In this document: one piece after another, positions 14,975 to 31,408 of the stretch | How positions within the stretch are numbered: position 1 is the first letter of the stretch | Layout: the number at the start of each line of letters is the position of its first letter | NCBI GenBank assembly: GCA_009176605.1 | Contig: SEYY01000505.1 | Location: 56,406-87,813 of the forward strand | Direction: 5' to 3' | Source of the DNA: Armadillidium nasatum | Lineage: Eukaryota; Arthropoda; Malacostraca; Isopoda; Armadillidiidae | DNA length: 31,408 bases | Notes under the pieces: model-generated | Told to the model about the DNA's origin: nothing | The model's input: only the letters and a program-made list of their open reading frames with translations | Database searches by the model: none | Translations under genes and position numbers: made by a program

Positions 14975-15417
14975 TGCCGTTATTATTTCAAGAAAAAGTA
15001 TAATTTGCAATTAACCCTGGTTTAACTTGATTATTAGTCAAGGCCGGGCCCTTGTCGGTCAATACGCACTGCGCCGCACAGCACCCGGTGCGTTAGCCAA
15101 ACTTAATGTAAACCATAACTCAAGATTAAAGAAACTCTAAATATAAGTTATTAGTGAAACCCTATATCTTAATTAAATATATTAATATTACTGTGAATTT
15201 CTACTCTTATTCTTCGTTTTTATAAATTATACAATAAATGACTTTCTCAGTTTACCTGAGACTATTATGATTGAGATACTGAGATTCTACTTCGTTTTTT
15301 AAGTGTCATAAATTGATATTAGATAGAGCCTGAACTTTTAAAATTAAAATTGATAAATACATAGAGGAAAGTTGTCCGAAATTACATAGATAAAACTTTA
15401 TATTATCTTTCTCGTAT
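14975..15417. other. unannotated stretch with a short GC-rich block
   Basis: AT-rich except 15040-15105, which has a near-palindrome CAAGGCCGGGCCCTTG and a CGCACTGCGCCGCACAGC block. These could be part of a mobile-element end, but I recognise no family. Confidence 0.4.
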
Positions 15418-15520
15418 TTTAAATTGGAATCGAGAAAACATGGTAGTCTTCAATGCATCAAAAACTCAATTCCTCCATCTTTCTACTCGACACAACCTTC
15501 CACATATAATTTATTCAGTT
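15418..15520 (+). pseudogene. short jockey-like LINE RT fragment
   Basis: An in-frame stretch reads NWNRENMVVFNASKTQFLHL and continues STRHNLPH. This is the conserved post-YADD segment of the LINE family also present at 3486-4601 and 25431-30495. Only about 34 codons remain. Confidence 0.75.
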
Positions 15521-17213
<1,693 letters not shown>

Positions 17214-17230
17214 ATATATATATATATATA
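17214..17230. repeat. short (TA)n at a LINE 3' end
   Basis: 17-bp TA run between the LINE 3' end and the hAT-like copy C terminus TTAGTGATGG. Confidence 0.95.
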
Positions 17231-20036
<2,806 letters not shown>

Positions 20037-20057
20037 GGAAACGTTCTAGAACGTTTG
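20037..20057 (+). promoter_or_regulatory. heat-shock-element-like palindrome
   Basis: The 18-bp perfect palindrome AAACGTTCTAGAACGTTT (20039-20056) contains TTC-TA-GAA in the nTTCnnGAAn arrangement bound by heat shock factor. Imperfect GAA and TTT units flank it. It lies about 25 bp upstream of a TATA-like run. Confidence 0.4.
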
Positions 20058-20078
20058 TCAACGCATTGAATTTGCTTT

Positions 20079-20119
20079 TATATATATTGCAAGCGGGAGC
20101 CTTGAGTGACACTTTCAGT
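20079..20119 (+). promoter_or_regulatory. TATA box and arthropod-type initiator
   Basis: TATATATA (20079-20086) is followed about 31-38 bp later by TTTCAGTC with the initiator core TCAGT (20115-20119), the preferred arthropod Inr. The AT-rich background makes the TATA weak evidence alone; the spacing and the upstream palindrome support it. An ATG follows at about 20124, with a possible donor GTAATG after TTGTG. Confidence 0.35.
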
Positions 20120-20540
<421 letters not shown>

Positions 20541-20614
20541 TGCAAATTTCTTTTATTTATTTTATATATGGTATTTGCATTTTTGCATTTAAATTTCATT
20601 CTAATGTTTAGATA

Positions 20615-20870
20615 AATTTTCTAGAGTCATTCTGATTTCTAGAGAAATTTAATTTTTCTAGAATCATTCCACTTTCTAGATAGATTTTCATTTTCTAGAA
20701 TCAACTTAAATTCCTAGAAAGGTTTCTAGGTCCTAAACCAAATCTGATATTTCTAGATAAAATTCTTAATTCTAGAATCATTTAAATTCCTGGAACAGGT
20801 TCTAGGTTCTAAATAAAATCTAAAGCTGCTATATAAATTTTTAATTTCTAGAATTTAATTATTTCTAGAT
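20615..20870. repeat. degenerate CTAG-containing tandem array
   Basis: CTAG, mostly in TTCTAGAA or TTTCTAGA contexts, recurs at 20621, 20639, 20658, 20676, 20695, 20714, 20726, 20753, 20772, 20802, 20848 and 20865. The first six are spaced 18-19 bp apart. A longer period of about 77 bp is also visible: TCTAGAATCA-x-TTAAATTCC at 20694 recurs at 20771, followed by GGTTTCTAGGTCC and GGTTCTAGGTTC. This looks like a decayed minisatellite. Confidence 0.7.

Positions 20871-21816
<946 letters not shown>

Positions 21817-21902
<86 letters not shown>
21817..21902. repeat. (TA)n microsatellite
   Basis: TA run between hAT-like copies D and E, which face opposite ways. Confidence 0.97.
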
Positions 21903-22322
<420 letters not shown>

Positions 22323-22438
22323 AGACTGAAGATTAGAGAAAAGGAAATTGTGTGATTATATTTTTTATATTTAAGAATAATTTTAAAATTTCAAGATAAA
22401 TCCAAATTTTTAACCTTCAAGATACATATTATACAAAC

Positions 22439-22593
22439 CTCAGGAAGGTCAACTGGTGATCTTAATGGAGGCACATCTAATAAAAAGTTAGGCGAAGACA
22501 AGCCTCTAGTATCTCTTGTCATTAAAGATATAACAATCTGTCCTCCAATCAGCTCATTTTCTTCTTCACTCTTTGTTAGTTCAAGGTTTTGAT
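22439..22593 (-). CDS. Smurf: Smurf-like E3 ubiquitin ligase, C2-end and linker exon
   Basis: On the minus strand the 155-bp exon is bounded by an acceptor (AATTTACAG, ending at 22594) and a donor (CCTGAG|GTTTGT, at 22438). It starts AT, completing a codon that would be Tyr if the previous exon ends in T. It then reads QNLELTKSEEENELIGGQ and IVISLMTRD, ending LRSPVDLPE in phase 0. The GQIV-SL-RD motif after a YQ-L-L strand is the end of the C2 domain and the linker of Smurf ligases, which use C2 for membrane binding and ubiquitinate TGF-beta/BMP-pathway proteins. The next residues expected are the first WW domain, found at 4987-5082. Upstream C2 exons should lie beyond 22594, but none was recognised in the window. 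Confidence 0.82.
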
Positions 22594-23792
22594 CTGTAAA
22601 TTTTCAATGAATGTTTATTTTAATCACCAGATGTTAAAAAAATTTGTATATATTTACAATAATATATGTGAGAAAAGTTTTAAAAAATAATTGAAACAAT
22701 TGAAATCTGAGTCCTAAGCATAATTAATTTCATGATAAAAACTATAAATTTCTATAATTAAAAGATTACTCTCATTGCGAGAAAGACAACATTTACAAAT
22801 TGCCTCTTTTGGTTGTATTTCTTTACTATGAATACAAACAGGCAAAAAAAATTTATCACTCCTATTACTGACAGAGTTTAATAAACAACTGCCATTAAAA
22901 TGATTAGAAAATTAACATAATAATATTTAAATAAACTTTACCAAAAAATTTGAGTAAGAAATTTTTTTTGGGTGGGGCATTAAATAGTTGTGTTGAAACT
23001 AAATTTCTTCATAATTTTTTAGAAATTTCCTAATTTTTTTCCTAAAGATACTACAATTAATTCTTTGGTAAATCATCCTTACAGTATCGGCAACTTAACT
23101 TGCTAAAACAAAATTATTGAAAAGTTTGAGGGACGGCAACTTTCACATATTTTCTTTTCACAGTTAGTAAACTCCATTAAAAGAACTACCAATAAAACTT
23201 TGTTGTGATTTAGATTGGAGATTTCAAATCTCAGTAATTTTATATTTTCAATCCTTTTCTCAGTATAAATGAAAAATATTTAATATAATGAGAACTCATT
23301 TTCTTTTAAAATTATTTCCATTTATTTGGATGAAAAAAAAAATCCCTCGTTTTCAGTAATTTCAGTAAACATTTCAAAATTAAAAAAAAAAAAGATAGAA
23401 AAGGTAAATAATTACACTGAAATTCATCCATAAGAAAAATTTGTAGTAGTAAAAACTGAAACTGTCTTTTAGAAATTCAAAGTAAGATAGAGAATATTAG
23501 CTTAGCTTGATTTTTAACTCAACAACATTTCATTTAAATTAGTAAAAAATTTGTACACATTCCAATCTTTAACTGTAATAAAGAATGCAGTGGTGCAGCC
23601 TCATGACTCTACCACGCTTCAAACTAACCAAGGTTTGTCCATAACAAATTTAATTAACTTATGACCAGTACTTTGATATCTATAAACGCATATCAAGGGC
23701 AGAGAGCGCGTGATACCCCATAAATTAAACTGTATATTAAAAATACATGTATTTACACATATGAATAAAGAAAAGGCAATATAAATTTCCCA

Positions 23793-23832
<40 letters not shown>

Positions 23833-23878
23833 GAAAAAATATTTTTTTTCCATTTTCATCATCGTCAAATAATTCTTC
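22594..23878 (-). other. intron-like AT-rich sequence upstream of the C2-linker exon
   Basis: Long AT-rich stretch with no recognisable exon or mobile element. It includes poly(A) of about 30 nt near 23798-23827 and a somewhat GC-richer block at 23585-23720 that I could not identify. It is presumed to be the upstream intron of the Smurf-like gene. Confidence 0.5.
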
Positions 23879-24000
<122 letters not shown>

Positions 24001-24099
24001 CGGATATTTTAGCTTGAACGAGGTGGATAACTGGCTATCAAAGAAAGAAAGTCAAACAAAATGTAACAGAGAAAAATAACGGAAATTATTTGGTACGCT

Positions 24100-25430
<1,331 letters not shown>

Positions 25431-26860
25431 ATGTCTCCTCTGGTGGGTAAAGACCAGAGGCCTGCTAATTTCCACTAGAGTTGGGGCAATCGTTAAAAGC
25501 TGATATGCCCCAATACAGGGCGTTTGAAAGTGTGCAAGTCAAAAGAAGTTGGGAAAACAGATAAAGGGAGCGTGTTCCACACTTTACCAGTAGAGTACGT
25601 ATAAGATTAGGTATAGCGATTAAGTCTGGGGTCAGACAGTTGGACAGAAAAAGGATAAGACTGTGTAGAAAGGCGTGTTGCACGAATGGAGGATAAATGC
25701 AACGGGAGAGTTCATTGATAGTATAGAGTGAGTGACGCAACAGTTTAATGGCAGAAAGAGATGGGAGAGAATTAGTGAGAACGGTAGTGTTGTTAAGACG
25801 AAAAGCCATAGACTCCATCTTGTAAAGAAGAGATGCGCGAGTGGAACGACCGCAGATGTGTGAGGCGTACTCCATACAGGGGAGAACAACACCCCTATAA
25901 AGAGAGAGCAAGTGGATTGGTGCAAAGAAATCACAAAGGCGCAACAGAACACCCAACCTATGGATAGAAAGAGAAGTAATGTGGTCCCCCCAAGAAAGAT
26001 CTCGAGAGAAAAAACACCGAGAATATTAAGGACAGATGAAGGCTTGAATTGTGTGTTTTCGGAAATGTTATATCTGTGTGGAAGATAGTGTCGAGTAGAG
26101 ATATGGAGGAACTGAGATTTTCACTCATTGAAACAACTGTTTTATCTGCCTCAATTTGAAATGCGAGAAAGATCAGAGGTCAGTTGCTCCAAGGCCACCA
26201 TTCAAGCTGGGGAGCCTTTCAAACTGAAAGGAATAATGAAGGATGGAGTCATGAGCATAGGAGTGGATAAGGTAATGAAGTAAGAGAGAGAATATCATTA
26301 ATGAAGAGTAGAAAAAGTTTTGGGATAGGACAGAATACTAAGGAACACCACTATTAATAGATTTAAGGATGAACGGTGACCGTCTACAACAGAAGCTAAA
26401 GAACGACCAGAAAGAAAATCATCAGAGAAAAGAATAGATTCCAAAAGAAGGAAGTTAGGAAATCAAAATTATTTGAAGTTGCTATTCAAAAGGGTATCTA
26501 GCTTTAGGGTGTATTTTGATAATTTAAAAACCATAGTTTTATCTACTAAGCAAAATGTAAAAACCATAAATAGTTTTATCTTCAAAAGCAAAATGTAATG
26601 AGTTTTGTAAAAGACACTATCGAAGGTTTTAGAAATGTACGAAACCATACTGGCTATCAGAGATAAGATTTGAAAAATTGAGATGTTTTCAAAACTACCT
26701 GTTAAGGATAGATTCGAAAACTTTAGAGAGAACGGAGGTTAAAGAAATGAGACGTTAATTGCAGGATTAAAAGGTGTCCCCTTTCTTCGGCTCAGGCTGA
26801 ATGAGCGCAGGTTTCCAGCATGAAGGGACGGTTGAAGTAAAAAGACTGAGAAGAAATAGT
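25431..26860 (-). pseudogene. jockey-like LINE, RT half (3' part of a split element)
   Basis: Minus-strand order: LFLLSLFTSTVPSCWKPALI and PEPKKGD (RT fingers), QYGF, SVVDGHRSS, then the palm with the catalytic box changed to Y-A-H-D (26248-26259), then LLSLYRGVVLPCMEYASHIC and the thumb, ending [16 protein letters not shown]. The 3' UTR forms a hairpin: ACCAGAGG pairs with CCTCTGGT at 25437-25460. (TA)n follows. Around 26520-26600 a 40-bp segment (AAAACCATA...AGCAAAATGTAA) is tandemly duplicated. The matching 5' half of this LINE is at 28922-30495; a DNA transposon separates them. Confidence 0.87.
26853..26860. repeat. target-site duplication, left copy
   Basis: GAAATAGT directly before the transposon terminus GGACCCTCGTTC. 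An identical 8-mer is found at 28922-28929. Confidence 0.8.
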
Positions 26861-27011
26861 GGACCCTCGTTCTTTTATGTTGATGAAAAAATAATTAGAT
26901 CGGAAAGGTTTCTCCGCCTGTCTTTACTTCGAAGTTAAAAATGAAAATAATAAATTTTTAATGATAGAAAGAAATAAAAAATATAAAACTTTCTTTTTTT
27001 TTATTTATTTA

Positions 27012-27112
<101 letters not shown>

Positions 27113-27260
27113 TCCTTTATGATTTTTACGCTTTGAAAATAACGTCTCATCTATTTGAAAAGTGAAGTCATGTCCTCCAATTGGCTCAGAAGTTGACACT
27201 GAATTGGCACAAACTTAGAGAAAATAGTTTTATGTAAATCGTGAGCTAACAACCAAACAC

Positions 27261-27288
27261 AACCTAACCTAACCTAACCTAACCTAAT
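27261..27288. repeat. interstitial TTAGG-type telomeric repeat
   Basis: Five and a half perfect AACCT units (TTAGG on the other strand), the arthropod telomere motif, inside the TIR transposon. Confidence 0.9.
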
Positions 27289-27348
27289 CAAAAAAATAAT
27301 TTATTTTCAATAGCAATTTTGTATTTCTGAATACATCTCACTGCATCA

Positions 27349-27453
27349 GTTTCATTTAAAATATTCGGTAATTGTAGCGTTCACGGCAGTGGATTTTTTC
27401 GTACGAGACAAGGTTGCTAATATACCTACGCGTTGGGAGTTCGACTAGAACTA
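27349..27453. repeat. inner inverted repeat, left arm
   Basis: Matches 28581-28693 in reverse complement: GGTAATTGTAGCGTTCACGG, then GTGGATTTTTTCGTACGAG and ACAAGGTTGCT are nearly identical, after which identity falls. About 105 bp. Confidence 0.85.
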
Positions 27454-27540
27454 CGCGTAGGAATTTGAAACTAACAACATAGCCTAAGAATTTGTGATAC
27501 GACAAGGTTGCTGGATCATTGGCGTTAAAAAAAAAAAATA

Positions 27541-27765
<225 letters not shown>

Positions 27766-27767
27766 GT

Positions 27768-28162
<395 letters not shown>

Positions 28163-28269
28163 ACATTACCCCATATCCCGCATCATGCAAAATTCTTGTA
28201 AATTTTAACTATTATTTCCATTTTTAGCTTCAACATATTTTAAAATATAGCAACTCGTCAAAACATTGA

Positions 28270-28273
<4 letters not shown>

Positions 28274-28307
<34 letters not shown>
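28274..28307. repeat. poly(T) run
   Basis: 34 consecutive T inside the TIR transposon. Confidence 0.97.
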
Positions 28308-28308
<1 letters not shown>

Positions 28309-28364
28309 AGAGCGGCCTCACCAACGAGAGCACGTGAGAGAGTTTTGTAATGGCGGCAAACGAT

Positions 28365-28380
28365 ATTATGACGTCATAAT
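28365..28380. promoter_or_regulatory. CRE-type palindrome
   Basis: ATTATGACGTCATAAT is a perfect 16-bp palindrome around TGACGTCA, the CREB/ATF site. AATGGCGGC (YY1-like) lies just upstream and CACGTG at 28331. Possibly a promoter remnant in the transposon. Confidence 0.3.
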
Positions 28381-28580
28381 TATTCCTATTATTTTAAACT
28401 TTTTTTTTTAATTTAAGTGTTTTTTTAATTTTTTTTTCTTACAAAATAATTTGGCGTTCGTCGATTAACCAAAAAAATAAGCAAACATATCATTTCCTTT
28501 TTGTAGTTACGCTGAGAAGAAAACAAAAAAAAAACGGCACGTCGTATCAGTTTCAGTTGAACTCGCAATGCGTGAATAAG

Positions 28581-28693
28581 TAGTTTCAATCGAACTAGCA
28601 ACCCGTAGGTATGTAGGTATTTTCAGCAACCTTGTCTCGTACGAAAAAATCCACTCCCGTGAACGCTACAATTACCAAATATTCTTATGAAAC
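28581..28693. repeat. inner inverted repeat, right arm
   Basis: Reverse complement of 27349-27453, with a short tandem duplication (GTAGGTATGTAGGTAT) that the left arm lacks. Confidence 0.85.
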
Positions 28694-28921
28694 CAACAGA
28701 AATTATATTCACAATTCATTTTCAACGATCCACATCTTTAACATTAAATCGAGAATTTGAGTGAAATAAATTAATTTTAAATTTTATTTTGCAAAAATTA
28801 CTTGCGGTGAAGCGCAAAAATGTAAAAAAAGACGTATTTTTAAATTAATAATAAAATTACAATCAAATACCAATCTTTCCGATCTAAATATTTTTTCATC
28901 AACATAAAAGAACAAAGCACC

Positions 28922-31408
<2,487 letters not shown>

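Noticed and set aside
15040..15105. GC-rich block as a tRNA or other structured RNA gene
   Set aside because: I could not fit a cloverleaf or A/B boxes; only short palindromes are seen.
23585..23720. Possible upstream C2 exon of the Smurf-like gene
   Set aside because: None of the frames gives C2-like sequence and the needed one-base phase with a donor is not evident.

Overview
The window is eukaryotic, AT-rich, non-coding-dominated DNA, almost certainly from an invertebrate. It has split exons with canonical splice borders, non-LTR retrotransposons (LINEs), Ty3/gypsy elements, a Tc1-type transposase and hAT-like termini. A TTAGG-type repeat and the resemblance of its LINE proteins to families I know from crustaceans point to an arthropod, probably a crustacean; this is an inference. 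About 11% of the window by my count is (TA)n, in more than 30 arrays mostly 75-130 bp long, with one (GA)n array of about 435 bp.

Host genes. Two minus-strand exons fit together as part of a Smurf-type HECT E3 ubiquitin ligase. The exon at 22439-22593 encodes the end of the C2 domain and the linker, and finishes with ...DLPE in phase 0. The exon at 4987-5082 begins in phase 0 with GWEERR and encodes the first WW domain. If they belong to one gene, nearly everything between them (about 17.4 kb) is one intron packed with mobile DNA. The WW exon sits between two TA arrays and runs into an in-frame TAG. A separate plus-strand terminal exon of unknown identity lies at 134-412. A promoter-like cluster (heat-shock-element-like palindrome, TATA, initiator) lies at 20037-20119.

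Region by region. 1-560: terminal exon and polyadenylation signal. 561-1321: hAT-like end, TA and GA arrays. 1440-3358: decayed gypsy pol fragment, then a leader-like GC-richer stretch. 3486-4601: LINE 3' half (minus). 4731-5209: hAT-like element, TA, WW exon, TA. 5210-7585: gypsy derivative with LTR-like repeats at both ends and a deletion joining gag to the end of integrase. 8620-13396: larger, multiply broken gypsy copy of the same family (minus), ending at a 100-N gap. 13497-14735: hAT-like end and a frameshifted Tc1 transposase. 15418-19020: LINE and hAT fragments and a roughly 1-kb inverted repeat made of two LINE copies. 19021-22320: promoter-like motifs, a CTAG array of about 18.5-bp period, two hAT-like elements. 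22321-24000: C2-linker exon and intron. 24100-25310: hAT ends and an RTE-like LINE. 25431-30495: one long LINE (minus) split by a 2,061-bp inverted-repeat transposon with a perfect 8-bp target duplication. 30629-31408: another LINE with an internal deletion.

How it fits together. No complete functional gene is visible; the window is mostly the inside of one large intron and its flank. The strongest structural theme is that LINE ends, hAT-like elements, LTR-like repeats and even an exon all abut (TA)n. Either mobile elements target or create TA arrays here, or assembly has joined pieces through them; long reads would tell these apart.
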